The translations under genes were made by a program, and so were the position numbers. A stretch of DNA of 64,000 nt from assembly GCF_003987015.1 (NCBI RefSeq), contig NZ_PIPQ01000002.1, positions 62,001 through 126,000 on the forward strand, written 5' to 3'. Source of the DNA: Aliidiomarina taiwanensis (GTDB taxonomy: Bacteria > Pseudomonadota > Gammaproteobacteria > Enterobacterales > Alteromonadaceae). The notes below the pieces were generated by a model, which had not been told where the DNA came from, did not search any database, and worked only from the letters and a program-made list of their open reading frames with translations. Shown in pieces: positions 53,702 through 63,090 of this stretch. Numbering within the stretch: the stretch's first letter is position 1; each line of letters begins with the position of its first letter.

Positions 53702-54436
53702 ATGGTTATGTCTGTAAACGCTTCTGTCCCTTACGTGGCTTCAACAGCTGCAAGCCCCACCGACATTTTACAGCGCGACAACCAAATGCGGGTGGCGGTG
53801 CCACCTGTGCCAAGAAGTGAAGCCTACCCACGGGAAGAAGGGGTAGGGCGAGACGTAACCACCTTAGCGGGCATGCCAAGTTTTGCGCACCAACTCGCCG
53901 GAGCCCGTAACGAAGGTGAGCTGTTGCGGCGACGGGCCAATAAGGACAACAGCGAAAAAGAAACACCGAAAGCGGCAGACACAGAACTGACGGAAGCCGA
54001 AGAAAAGAAAGTGGCCGAGCTAAAGCAGCGCGACGCCGAAGTACGTCGCCATGAAGAAACCCACGCCAGTATAGGTGGCCAGTATGCCGGCTCGCCCAAT
54101 TATGAAATGGAGCAAGGCCCCGACGGCCGCTCGTATGCGGTGGGTGGCTCGGTAGATATAGATGTAAGCCCCATTAGCAACGACCCAGAAGCCACCATTA
54201 GCAAAATGCAAATTGTGCAGCGGGCGGCGTTAGCCGTAGACGAGCCTTCCGCAGCAGACCGACAAATAGCCGCCAAAGCCGCCCAGCAAGAGCAAGAAGC
54301 CAGGCAGAAGCTGGCTGCAGAAAAGCAAGGTATGAATGACAGCGACCCGGCGGAAGACGGCCGCGCCCATTTTGTTGCCCAAGCCTATCTTGGGGCTAGC
54401 CAACCACGCCAAACAGGTCTGTTTGCTTCGGTTTAA
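53702..54436 (+). CDS. SprA-family putative metalloprotease-related protein
   Basis: 244 aa, mostly polar and helical. The only strong motif is VRRHEETHASIGGQYAGSPNYE in parts: HEETH fits HExxH, and the following GPDGRSYAVGGSVDIDVSPI is the SprA signature. Coiled coils flank it (about 80-120 and 190-220). No signal peptide is clear. Family members are called putative metalloproteases without biochemical proof. ATG at 53702 chosen; an upstream TTG overlaps the preceding gene. Convergent with the AEC permease, overlapping by 4 bases. Confidence 0.78.
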   Translation: MVMSVNASVPYVASTAASPTDILQRDNQMRVAVPPVPRSEAYPREEGVGRDVTTLAGMPSFAHQLAGARNEGELLRRRANKDNSEKETPKAADTELTEAEEKKVAELKQRDAEVRRHEETHASIGGQYAGSPNYEMEQGPDGRSYAVGGSVDIDVSPISNDPEATISKMQIVQRAALAVDEPSAADRQIAAKAAQQEQEARQKLAAEKQGMNDSDPAEDGRAHFVAQAYLGASQPRQTGLFASV

Positions 54437-55365
54437 ACCGCGCCTAAGGTCCTTTCAAGCACCCAAGCCACCAAAGGCAGGGTAAGCATACCGATGAGAA
54501 CCCCATACCCAATAATCGCCGCGACTAAGCGGGGTTTGAGCCCAGCGCCAATGGCAACAGCACCGCCGGTGATCATAGGCGGCATGGCCGCTTCTAAAAT
54601 GGACACATGGGCCGCTAAGGAATGAATACCCAAGAACATGAAGCCCGCAAGGGCTGCGGTAGGTAACAATATAAGCTTAATGCTGAGGGCAGTGACAAAA
54701 GGCCCAATATGGTTGCGCGCAATGCGCAAACGTAGCTGCAAACCAACAGCCACCATCACAACCGGTATTAATGTTGCAGCCAAGTTTTCTAGCAGGGGCT
54801 GTAGAATAGAAGGGTACTCTTTTTGCCCGAACAGGAGTGCTACAAAGAGCGCAATCACAGGCGGGAAAACCAATAGCTTTTTGATCTGCTGCCAGGGGGT
54901 TTGGCGCTGCGAGTCATCGCCTTTAGCGCTGCTGTAATGGGCGGCAATGGCACTGCTGATAAGTGCTAAGGCCAAAAACGAACCAGTTTGGTCGTAAATA
55001 ACCGCATAGGGCAAGCCTTCCGTGCCATAAAAAGCTTCCACAAAAGGAAAACCAACAAACGAGGTGTTACCCAAGGGCACCACCACCAATAAGGCACCTG
55101 TTAGTTCACGGCTCCAGTGAAATAATTTACTGGCAAGCAGCACCAAGCCTATGGCCAGTAAGTACATGGCCCAAGGGATGATAAGTGGAGCTAATACGTC
55201 GGCGCTCAGTTCTAACTGGGGTAAATACAACAGAATAAGGGCTGGCACCGACACATAAATAACGTATTGGTTTAGCACATATCCGGACTGCTCAGGTAAC
55301 GACCGGGTACGTTGCAGTACCCAGCCGATCACCAAATAAGCTACGATAAGCGCAAGGTTTTCCAT
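54433..55365 (-). CDS. AEC family transporter (auxin efflux carrier type)
   Basis: Inner-membrane carrier of 310 aa with about ten hydrophobic segments. The N-terminal LIVAYLVIGWVLQRTRSLPE and C-terminal EAAMPPMITGGAVAIGAGL are typical. Substrates in bacteria are usually small organic acids; none can be assigned. Ends 3 bases from tex on the same strand. Confidence 0.9.
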   Translation of the reverse strand: MENLALIVAYLVIGWVLQRTRSLPEQSGYVLNQYVIYVSVPALILLYLPQLELSADVLAPLIIPWAMYLLAIGLVLLASKLFHWSRELTGALLVVVPLGNTSFVGFPFVEAFYGTEGLPYAVIYDQTGSFLALALISSAIAAHYSSAKGDDSQRQTPWQQIKKLLVFPPVIALFVALLFGQKEYPSILQPLLENLAATLIPVVMVAVGLQLRLRIARNHIGPFVTALSIKLILLPTAALAGFMFLGIHSLAAHVSILEAAMPPMITGGAVAIGAGLKPRLVAAIIGYGVLIGMLTLPLVAWVLERTLGAV

Positions 55366-55368
55366 GGC

Positions 55369-57696
55369 TTAACGCTTTTTCGCCTTCGCAAAAGCATCTG
55401 CAAACGCGCTGTTAATGGGCGCACTCGCGGGCTTTTTATGTGCCCCTTGCTGGCGTCCACGCGGAGGTTTGCTGGCTTTCGCTTTTGCTTGGCCTGGCTT
55501 TGCGGTCGGTGCAGCTTGAGTGACATCGTCGTTTAAGCGCATGGTCAGGCCCACACGTTTTCGTTCAATGTCTACTTCCACCACCTTTACTTTCACAATT
55601 TGCCCTGCTTTCACCACGTCGCGCGGGTCACTAACAAAGTGGTCAGCTAAAGCTGAAATATGCACTAAGCCGTCTTGGTGTACGCCCACATCAACAAACG
55701 CACCAAAGTTGGTTACATTGGTCACCACCCCTTCTAAGGTCATGCCGGGCTTTAAGTCGTTTAAGGTTTCAACGCCCTCTTGGAAGGCCGCGGTTTTAAA
55801 CTCTGGGCGCGGGTCGCGGCCAGGCTTTTCCAGCTCTTTTATAATGTCGCTCACTGTGGGGACACCGAAAGTGTCGTCCGTGTAGTCGGCCGGGTTTAAG
55901 CTGCGTAAAAAGGCCACGTCGCCAATCATGTCGGCCATCGCTTTACCATTTTTCTCAGCAATACGCTCCACTATAGGGTAGGCTTCCGGGTGCACCGCCG
56001 AGCGGTCTAAGGGGTGTTCGGCATCCATCACGCGCAAGAAGCCAGCCGACTGTTCAAAGGCTTTTGGCCCTAGGCGTGGTACTTTTAGCAATTCTTTTCG
56101 GCTGCTAAAAGAGCCTTCCGTATTGCGGTACTGCACAATGTTTTGGGCCAAATTACGGTTGAGTCCCGCAACACGCGCTAATAAAGGCGCAGAAGCTGTG
56201 TTTAATTCTACGCCAACCGCGTTGACACAGTCTTCTACCACAGCGTCTAGGCTTTGCGCTAATTGCGACTGGCTCACATCGTGCTGGTATTGGCCTACAC
56301 CTATGGCTTTGGGCTCAATTTTTACCAGCTCTGCCAGCGGGTCTTGCAGGCGGCGGCCAATGGACACAGCGCCCCGCAGGGACACGTCTAAGTCGGGGAA
56401 TTCTGCAGCAGCCAGCTCAGAGGCCGAGTACACAGAAGCTCCCGCCTCGCTGACGGTAATTTTCTGTAATCCCAGCTCTGGGTTGGCTTTCATTAACTCG
56501 CCCACCAGCTTGTCGGTTTCCCGCGAGCCGGTACCGTTGCCAATGGCAATCAGTTCAACTTTGAACTGCTTACACATAGCTGCAAGGGAGCGTAAGGCTT
56601 TGTCCCATTGGTTTTGCGGTACATGGGGGAATATGGTGGAGTGACCAAGTAGCTTGCCTGTGGCGTCTACCACCACAACTTTAACGCCGGTGCGTAACCC
56701 TGGGTCTAAGCCCATGGTAGTTTTCGCACCAGCAGGGGCCGCCATTAATAAGTCTTTCAGGTTGGCTGCGAACACGTTAATGGCTTCGGTTTCTGCGGTG
56801 TCACGCAGTTGACCTAGTAAGTCTGTTTCCATACGCGGCAGCACTTTAATGCGCCAAGCCCACTGCACGGTTTGCTGGCGCCAAAGCCCTACAGGCGAGT
56901 CGCTCAGCTCAATGCCGGCATGGGCCGCAATGCGTCCTTCATACTGGCTGGTGCGGTTGCCTTCTTCCGCGTGCGGGTCGGTGTTTAGTTTGAGTTGCAA
57001 AATTCCTTCGTTGCGCCCACGCAGTAAAGCTAAGGTGCGGTGCGAAGGAACTTTCCGTAACGCTTCGCTGTACTCAAAGTAGTCGCGGAATTTGGCGCCT
57101 TCTTGTTCTTTTCCTTGCATTACTGTGGACTCAAGCAAGGCTTCTTGCCATAACTGGGCACGCACGGTTTTTAGTAAAGCGGCGTCTTCGGCTAAACGCT
57201 CCATAACAATAAACCGAGCGCCCTCAAGCACCGCTTTCTCGTCGGCAAAGCCAGCTTCTGTATTTATATACGTTTGGGCGAGCGCTTCAGGGTCGCAGGA
57301 ATTGTCTGTTAGCAGGGTGTCGGCTAAGGGCTCAATTCCCGCTTCAATAGCTATTTGGCCTTTGGTCCGACGCTTAGGCTTATACGGCAGGTATAAGTCT
57401 TCAAGCTCAGTTTTTTGAGTGCATTGGTTAATGGTTTGTTCAAGCTCAGGCGTTAACTTGTCTTGATCGGCAATGCTTTTCAAAATAAACGTACGGCGCT
57501 CGTTTAACTCCCGTAGGTAGGTTAAACGAGCTGCTAAATGACGCAATTGAGTGTCGTCGAGCCCGCCGGTCATTTCTTTCCGATAGCGGGCTATAAAAGG
57601 TACGGTTGCACCTTCGTCGAGTAGTTGAACTGTGGCTTGAACTTGCGCTTCACGAATGTGAAGTTCTTCGGCTATTAGTGAAGTAACTGCCAGCAT
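55369..57696 (-). CDS. tex: RNA-binding transcription accessory protein Tex
   Basis: Large nucleic-acid-binding protein (775 aa, E. coli YhgF 773). Tex N-terminal domain, YqgF-like RNase fold ([20 protein letters not shown]), helix-hairpin-helix pair ([23 protein letters not shown]) and a C-terminal S1 domain ([26 protein letters not shown]). The tail is basic. Upstream of the AEC gene and possibly cotranscribed with it. Confidence 0.96.
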   Translation of the reverse strand: MLAVTSLIAEELHIREAQVQATVQLLDEGATVPFIARYRKEMTGGLDDTQLRHLAARLTYLRELNERRTFILKSIADQDKLTPELEQTINQCTQKTELEDLYLPYKPKRRTKGQIAIEAGIEPLADTLLTDNSCDPEALAQTYINTEAGFADEKAVLEGARFIVMERLAEDAALLKTVRAQLWQEALLESTVMQGKEQEGAKFRDYFEYSEALRKVPSHRTLALLRGRNEGILQLKLNTDPHAEEGNRTSQYEGRIAAHAGIELSDSPVGLWRQQTVQWAWRIKVLPRMETDLLGQLRDTAETEAINVFAANLKDLLMAAPAGAKTTMGLDPGLRTGVKVVVVDATGKLLGHSTIFPHVPQNQWDKALRSLAAMCKQFKVELIAIGNGTGSRETDKLVGELMKANPELGLQKITVSEAGASVYSASELAAAEFPDLDVSLRGAVSIGRRLQDPLAELVKIEPKAIGVGQYQHDVSQSQLAQSLDAVVEDCVNAVGVELNTASAPLLARVAGLNRNLAQNIVQYRNTEGSFSSRKELLKVPRLGPKAFEQSAGFLRVMDAEHPLDRSAVHPEAYPIVERIAEKNGKAMADMIGDVAFLRSLNPADYTDDTFGVPTVSDIIKELEKPGRDPRPEFKTAAFQEGVETLNDLKPGMTLEGVVTNVTNFGAFVDVGVHQDGLVHISALADHFVSDPRDVVKAGQIVKVKVVEVDIERKRVGLTMRLNDDVTQAAPTAKPGQAKAKASKPPRGRQQGAHKKPASAPINSAFADAFAKAKKR

Positions 57697-57745
57697 ACGG
57701 CTCTCTTTTATTGCTGCAAAAAGTGGCCTGTATTCTACCCTAGAA

Positions 57746-58363
57746 TTAGACGTTTGCCGAATCGCGCTTTAGCATGCGGTCGTACCATGCCTGTAAATGT
57801 TTGTGCTCGGGTTGAATACGAATATCCACCACGCGGGCAAATTCAAGGGTACAAAAAGCAGTAATGTCGGCCGCAGTAAAGCGGTCGTAGCAAATCCATG
57901 TGTTGTCTTTCAAGTGCTTGTCTAAAAAACCCATGAACCCTTCAGCGTTTTGCTTACATTCTTCACCCCATTCCGTGTGCTGCACCTTGGTTTCTGCAAA
58001 ATAGTCAGTGAGGTGCTGAAACGCCATACCGACAGGTAAGAAAAAGTTGAATTCAAGCCAGCGCAACCATTGTTCGATATGCGCTACTTCAAAAGAAGTC
58101 TCACCAAGCAGCTTTGGTGTTTTGGGAAACTGCTCTTCAAAGTAGCGGCAAATGGCCATGGTTTCAGCAATGGTGCTCCCGTCTTGCAGTTCAAGCACAG
58201 GTACACGTTTCATTGGGTTTAAGGCAGCAAAATCTGGGGTCAAATGCTCGCCTTTTTTGAGGTCGATTTCAATACGCTTGAGGTGACCAAGTAACCCTTT
58301 TTCTGCTAAAAACATACGTACGCGCCGAGGGTTCGGCGCCGCAGCCATTTCATAAAACTTCAT
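57746..58363 (-). CDS. Glutathione S-transferase family protein
   Basis: 205 aa: thioredoxin-like N-terminal domain ([46 protein letters not shown] with the Glu-Thr glutathione contact) and helical C-terminal domain. Cytosolic. Substrate unknown. Confidence 0.93.
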   Translation of the reverse strand: MKFYEMAAAPNPRRVRMFLAEKGLLGHLKRIEIDLKKGEHLTPDFAALNPMKRVPVLELQDGSTIAETMAICRYFEEQFPKTPKLLGETSFEVAHIEQWLRWLEFNFFLPVGMAFQHLTDYFAETKVQHTEWGEECKQNAEGFMGFLDKHLKDNTWICYDRFTAADITAFCTLEFARVVDIRIQPEHKHLQAWYDRMLKRDSANV

Positions 58364-58461
58364 ACGAGTTATCCCTTTTCTTTCAAATTATTCCATCAAA
58401 GTGCTACTGCATACAATCGTATTGATTGTTAACTTGCGGTTAATTTTAGCAGAAACAAAAC

Positions 58462-58487
58462 AAAAAAAACCCCGGACAAAGCCGGGG
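58462..58487 (-). terminator. Rho-independent terminator of the S9 peptidase gene
   Basis: On the minus strand CCCCGG pairs with CCGGGG over a 6-base loop and is followed by eight T. Located 28 bases past the peptidase stop. Confidence 0.9.
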
Positions 58488-58514
58488 TGCTACTAAAAAG
58501 TTATTAGCTTTTGA

Positions 58515-60953
58515 TTATTCGATGTTTTTAACGAACTCGTCGAGCCACTCTACGGTTTCCCACATCATGTGCAAAATCGACTCGCGGGCACGATAGCCAT
58601 GGCTTTCAAGGGGCAGCATTACCAAACGCGTGGTGCCACCTAGACCTTTCACCGCATGGTATAAGCGCTCACTTTGCATCGGGAAGGTGCCCGAGTTGTT
58701 GTCGTCGCTGCCGTGTATCAGAAGCAGAGGCGTTTTAATTTTGTCTGCTGCAAAAAATGGAGACATGCGAATGTATAAAGAGGAGTCGTCCCATACGGTC
58801 CGCTCTTCACGCTGGAACCCAAACGGGGTGAGGCTACGGTTATACGCACCACTGCGAGCAATACCGGCTTTAAACAAATCCGTATGCGCTAGCACGTTGG
58901 CTGTCATAAAGGCGCCATAGGAGTGGCCACCAATGGCAACACGATTTGGGTCGGTTACGCCAAGGTCAGCACCCGCTTTAATGACAGCGCGCGAGTTCAT
59001 TTCAAGCTGCTCAATAAAGGTGTCGTTTGGAAGCTCATCACCTAGCCCAACAATGGGCATCGTGGCGTTGTCCATCACCGCGTACCCTTGAGTAGCTAAA
59101 AACTGCGGACGCCAGTAGCTAATGCGGTTAAAGGTATACGGCGAGCCAGAAACCTGTGCTGCCGCGGCATTACTGCGGTATTCACGTGGGTATGCCCAAA
59201 CAATTGTTGGCAGTGGTCCGTCGCGCTCTTTGTCGTACCCTGCAGGTAAGAACAAGGTAGCCGACATGGGCAGGCCGTCTTCCCGCTTGTAATGAATCAG
59301 CTCGCGCGTAATGTTCACGGTTTCAGGCATTGGGTGCGCTGTTTCCGTTAACGCCCGTAAGCTGTCGGCGTTGTTAATGTCGCGTACGTATAGGTCCGGT
59401 GGCGTATTAATGGCTTCACGTCGGGTAATGAACAAACCTTCAAGGGCATTTAATGCCGACACAGGCTGTTCGTAGTAAGGCGCTTGCGACTGCCATAAAC
59501 GTTCGGTTTCACCTGTGGCTAGGTTACGACGGTCGATAAATGGGCGGTCGCCTTCGTCTGAAGCACCTTTGCCCGTTAGCATAATATGACCATTATCAAC
59601 CAACAATACGCGGCGACGGTCAGCATTTCGGGTCATCAGCGGTGTGCCTGGGTCTGTGTAGGTGTTCTCGTAAGAACGCTCCCAAACAAGTTCTGGCTTG
59701 GCGTCTGTGTCAGGGCTAATACGCCATACTTTTTCACTGCGATCAGACCAGAAACGTTCGGTTACTAACGCGAGTTCACCGCTGTGAGCAAGGAAACCAC
59801 GGTAGCGAGAACCCAGGTCAATCAATTTTTTCGGCTCAGCCGTAAAGGGTGCACTTAACTGATACACACTGTCGCGAATATCAGCGGGTGTGCGTGGGTT
59901 ACCACCGTCTTGAGCCACCGCCCAAATTAAGGTGGCGTCGGCGTCGGCCCGCCAAGAAATAAGGCGAGGCGAGGTAACGGCTGCATCAAAGGCAATGGGT
60001 AAGTTGTCAGCAAGGGGTTGGTCGGCCACTAAGTACTGCACGTCACCTGCTAGGTTCCACACTTCTGTTTTGCGGGCAAAGCGCGAACGCGGGACAGCGT
60101 AGGAATAAGGCTTCTGAATGGTAGTAACAAGCAGCAATTCACTGTTTGGTGACAAAGAAAAACCACTGTACACGGCAGGCTTTCCAATAGCTTTCGCACG
60201 GCCACGGGCATTAATGCGCGTGACTTCACCACTAAAGTAGTGGTCAAACAAAGCTTCGTCGTGCTCATTGCTTAATAAGTCTTGGTAGGTGCGCGCTGGT
60301 GCAACCCGACCACGGCTTTCCGTAATAACAGGGCCTGCAGGTACCGCCGACTGCTTCGGCTCTGCACCCCGGTTTTTTGGCACCGCTAATACATACAAGG
60401 TTTGGTTGTCGTTGGCCCACTGCAATGGGTTGCCCCACACCGTATTGGCTTTTACTTTACGGCCAAAACGTTTCGCGCGGCCACGTTCAACGTCGACACG
60501 CCACACTTGCGCTTCATTTTCTTCTAATTGCACAAATGCAAGGTAGCGGCCGTCGCTCGACCAAGTTGGGTACAAGGCTTTCAAATCGCGCGGTAAGCCA
60601 CGTACGTCAATGTTGCTACCGTCGGCAATGTTTATAAAGGAAAATTCATTTACATAACGCGACTGGCTGGTGGTGTTGTTGGCTGGGTTAATACGGCGAC
60701 CCGCCAAGCGGTATTCAGGTGCTGCTAAGTCGGCAATTGAGGGCAGCGCAGGGCGGCCAGCAACTAGTAAAACTTTACCGCCGGGTGCAACGTAGGCAGA
60801 CGGTGCAGGTGCTGCGTCGGCAATGTTCACTAGCTCTTGGCTAGGCACTTGGTAGTTTAAATCAACCTGGCCTGCGTGGGCTGGTTGAATAAATGCGGAA
60901 GGAGCAACCAATAGCAAAGCTAAGGCTACTCCCCGTACGAATTGAGTAAGCAT
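58515..60953 (-). CDS. Secreted S9 peptidase, glutamyl-endopeptidase-like
   Basis: 812 aa with a signal peptide (about 1-27, ending PAHA-G), a long beta-propeller (about 50-560) and a C-terminal hydrolase. Nucleophile Ser in IGGHSYGAFMTAN, Asp in HGSDDNNSGTFP, His in LESHGYRARES. The GGHSYGAFM form and length resemble the S9 group related to plant chloroplast glutamyl endopeptidase. A second secreted S9 enzyme lies at 49413-51419; the two differ too much to be recent copies. Specificity is inferred. Confidence 0.88.
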   Translation of the reverse strand: MLTQFVRGVALALLLVAPSAFIQPAHAGQVDLNYQVPSQELVNIADAAPAPSAYVAPGGKVLLVAGRPALPSIADLAAPEYRLAGRRINPANNTTSQSRYVNEFSFINIADGSNIDVRGLPRDLKALYPTWSSDGRYLAFVQLEENEAQVWRVDVERGRAKRFGRKVKANTVWGNPLQWANDNQTLYVLAVPKNRGAEPKQSAVPAGPVITESRGRVAPARTYQDLLSNEHDEALFDHYFSGEVTRINARGRAKAIGKPAVYSGFSLSPNSELLLVTTIQKPYSYAVPRSRFARKTEVWNLAGDVQYLVADQPLADNLPIAFDAAVTSPRLISWRADADATLIWAVAQDGGNPRTPADIRDSVYQLSAPFTAEPKKLIDLGSRYRGFLAHSGELALVTERFWSDRSEKVWRISPDTDAKPELVWERSYENTYTDPGTPLMTRNADRRRVLLVDNGHIMLTGKGASDEGDRPFIDRRNLATGETERLWQSQAPYYEQPVSALNALEGLFITRREAINTPPDLYVRDINNADSLRALTETAHPMPETVNITRELIHYKREDGLPMSATLFLPAGYDKERDGPLPTIVWAYPREYRSNAAAAQVSGSPYTFNRISYWRPQFLATQGYAVMDNATMPIVGLGDELPNDTFIEQLEMNSRAVIKAGADLGVTDPNRVAIGGHSYGAFMTANVLAHTDLFKAGIARSGAYNRSLTPFGFQREERTVWDDSSLYIRMSPFFAADKIKTPLLLIHGSDDNNSGTFPMQSERLYHAVKGLGGTTRLVMLPLESHGYRARESILHMMWETVEWLDEFVKNIE

Positions 60954-61078
60954 AAGTAATACAACTCCAGAGTTAATTTCACCTTCATAAAACCTCTAAT
61001 GCAGGTGAAAATCCAGCAGATTGAGACGAACCACAGTTCAAACTCGTTTGTTCGTGGCTGGCTGTTATTTTTTGTACG

Positions 61079-61552
61079 TTATTTTTGGTACCTAATGGCG
61101 TCGATAAACCAGGTTTTATTACCCGTGGGCGTACGCACTAACACTTCGTCGTCTACTTCTTTTTTTAAGCAGGCGCGGGCCATAGGCGAGTCAATAGAAA
61201 TAACCCCTTTTTTATTATAAATTTCGTCCGGCCCTACAATTTGGAAGCTTAAGGTTTCACCGGCTTCATCGGACAGCTCCACATAGGCGCCAAAAAACAC
61301 TTTGCCTTCCTGTTGCGGGTTATACTCCACCACTTGCACTTCTTCTAAGCGCTTGCGCAAGTAGCGAACCCGGCGGTCAATTTCTCTTAACTTCTTTTTA
61401 TTGTATTGATAGTCCGCGTTTTCCGAGCGGTCGCCTAAACTCGCTGCCCAAGTAACCACCCGGGTGGTTTCAGGTCGCTCCACGCGCCATAAATGTTCAA
61501 GTTCATTATTCAGCTCGGCATAGCCGCGGCTGGTAATAAGTTTGGTTTTCAT
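61079..61552 (-). CDS. greB: Transcription elongation factor GreB
   Basis: Stimulates transcript cleavage by backtracked RNA polymerase. N-terminal coiled coil with the acidic tip ASLGDRSENADYQYNKK, then an FKBP-like C-terminal domain (GPDEIYNKKGVISIDSPMARACL in part). 157 aa (E. coli 158). GreB rather than GreA by the basic coiled coil and Trp near residue 22. Confidence 0.95.
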   Translation of the reverse strand: MKTKLITSRGYAELNNELEHLWRVERPETTRVVTWAASLGDRSENADYQYNKKKLREIDRRVRYLRKRLEEVQVVEYNPQQEGKVFFGAYVELSDEAGETLSFQIVGPDEIYNKKGVISIDSPMARACLKKEVDDEVLVRTPTGNKTWFIDAIRYQK

Positions 61553-61631
61553 TGGCTTCGTTCCGAATGTTTATTAAACCCAGGCCACACCACACATGGC
61601 ATGGCCTGGAGGCAGTAGAGAGAAGTGTGTG

Positions 61632-62843
61632 TTAGGTCAAATTAAACGGGTCGTCGAGGGAGCCAGAAGGCTCGGTAAACCACTTCGGCCCGCTTTCTGT
61701 CATGTAAAAGTGGTCTTCAAGGCGCACCCCAAACTGGCCAGGGTTAATAACCATGGGCTCGTTACTAAAGCACATGCCTGGTGCGAGTTTGGTTTCGTCG
61801 CCACCTACTAAATAAGGCCATTCATGAATGTCCATACCAATACCATGGCCGGTCCGGTGTGGAACGCCCGGTAAGCGGTAGTCAGCTTCTAGCTTCAATT
61901 CTTTCAGCTTTGCGCGCACCGCGTCGTCTACCGAAGCACAAGTAGCGCCCAGTTTGGCAGCGTCAAACGCCGCTTGTTGCAGTTGCTGTTCGTACTCCCA
62001 AAACTGACGTTGCGACTTAGTGGCTTCACCAAATGCGTAGGTACGGGTAATGTCTGAAAGATAACCATGCAATTTACAGCCCGTGTCGATAAGTACCCAG
62101 TCGTTCTTTTCTAAAACAGGGTCGTAACTTACCCCGTGTGGGTAAGCGGTGGCTTCACCAAACAATACAATGCAAAAGAACGAACCACTCGAGCCAACAC
62201 GCTTATGGGCTTCGTTAATAAAAGCTTCTACTTCCGACGCCTTAATACCTTCGTGCAAAATAGACGCTGTGGCCTTATGCACTTCTAACGTCATATTCAT
62301 GGCGGTTTGAATAAGCTGTAACTCGGTGTCCGACTTATGCATACGGCACTGAGCTGTAATGCTTACCGCGTCAATAAGCTGCGAAGCCGGCTTCACAAGC
62401 TGAATTTTAGACACCATGGCATACGAGGTACTTTCGTCTATAGCCAGAATATAGTCGCTACCAAACTGTTCGTTTAAATAGCCCACCATTAGCTCGGTAG
62501 GCGACTCGTGCTCTTCCCACAGCAAAGGCTCTAACGGCAACACCATGGCCTGGGTAAGCGAACCTTCTTCAAACGCCGGCGCAATCAATTTCACCGGGCC
62601 TTCAGGCAAAATAATAGCGCCCACTAAGCGCTCACTGGCGTACCATTTTAGCCCTGTAAAGTACTCAAGGTTGGTGCCCGCATTCAAATAAACAGCACTT
62701 ACCCCTTGCTCTTGCATGAGCCGCTGCGCTTTTGCTACCCGCGCTTCATATTCCGGCAAGCCAATAGGCGTTGCATGCGCGGTCATGTCTTCTAGTTTGT
62801 TTAAAGCGTCTTCAATACGCGTATTCCCCACGCCAATTGTCAT
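61632..62843 (-). CDS. Xaa-Pro peptidase (M24 family)
   Basis: Cytoplasmic metallopeptidase releasing an N-terminal residue before proline. N-terminal creatinase-like domain (1-165) and pita-bread domain with metal ligands Asp/Asp (LIDTGCKLHGYLSDITRTYAFG in part), His (RTGHGIGMDIHE), Glu (FSNEPMVI) and Glu (VRLEDHFY). ATG at 62843 with GAGGAG upstream gives 403 aa; a start at 62897 adds 18 unconserved residues. Divergent from cas1. Confidence 0.92.
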   Translation of the reverse strand: MTIGVGNTRIEDALNKLEDMTAHATPIGLPEYEARVAKAQRLMQEQGVSAVYLNAGTNLEYFTGLKWYASERLVGAIILPEGPVKLIAPAFEEGSLTQAMVLPLEPLLWEEHESPTELMVGYLNEQFGSDYILAIDESTSYAMVSKIQLVKPASQLIDAVSITAQCRMHKSDTELQLIQTAMNMTLEVHKATASILHEGIKASEVEAFINEAHKRVGSSGSFFCIVLFGEATAYPHGVSYDPVLEKNDWVLIDTGCKLHGYLSDITRTYAFGEATKSQRQFWEYEQQLQQAAFDAAKLGATCASVDDAVRAKLKELKLEADYRLPGVPHRTGHGIGMDIHEWPYLVGGDETKLAPGMCFSNEPMVINPGQFGVRLEDHFYMTESGPKWFTEPSGSLDDPFNLT

Positions 62844-63090
62844 GCTGAACTCCTCATTAAGCATTAAGAAAGGAAAGAGGCCACACCCCTTATGCAAAGT
62901 GAATACTAGTGTAAAGCATTTCGGGCGGGATACGTAGAGGCAAGGGGGGTGGTGAATGGTTCGCTTTTAGTAGGCAGACATGTTACATATTAAATGTTGA
63001 TTTTATGTTTATTGGTGTTTTCTTTTCATCCACAACAGGTTTTGACGGGGTTCTTTGTTAGCTTATGTAGCTAAGGTTTGGGAGGACAAA
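62844..63090. other. Intergenic region between the M24 peptidase and cas1
   Basis: Contains the peptidase promoter on the minus strand and, for cas1, a possible TTGACG (63042-63047) and TATGTA (63064-63069) pair with a 16-base spacer. No CRISPR repeat is visible here. Base composition becomes more AT-rich from about 62990. Confidence 0.4.

Noticed and set aside
62898-63090. CRISPR repeats or leader upstream of cas1
   Set aside because: No repeated 28-base unit is visible; in type I-F loci the array usually follows csy4, which is outside the window.
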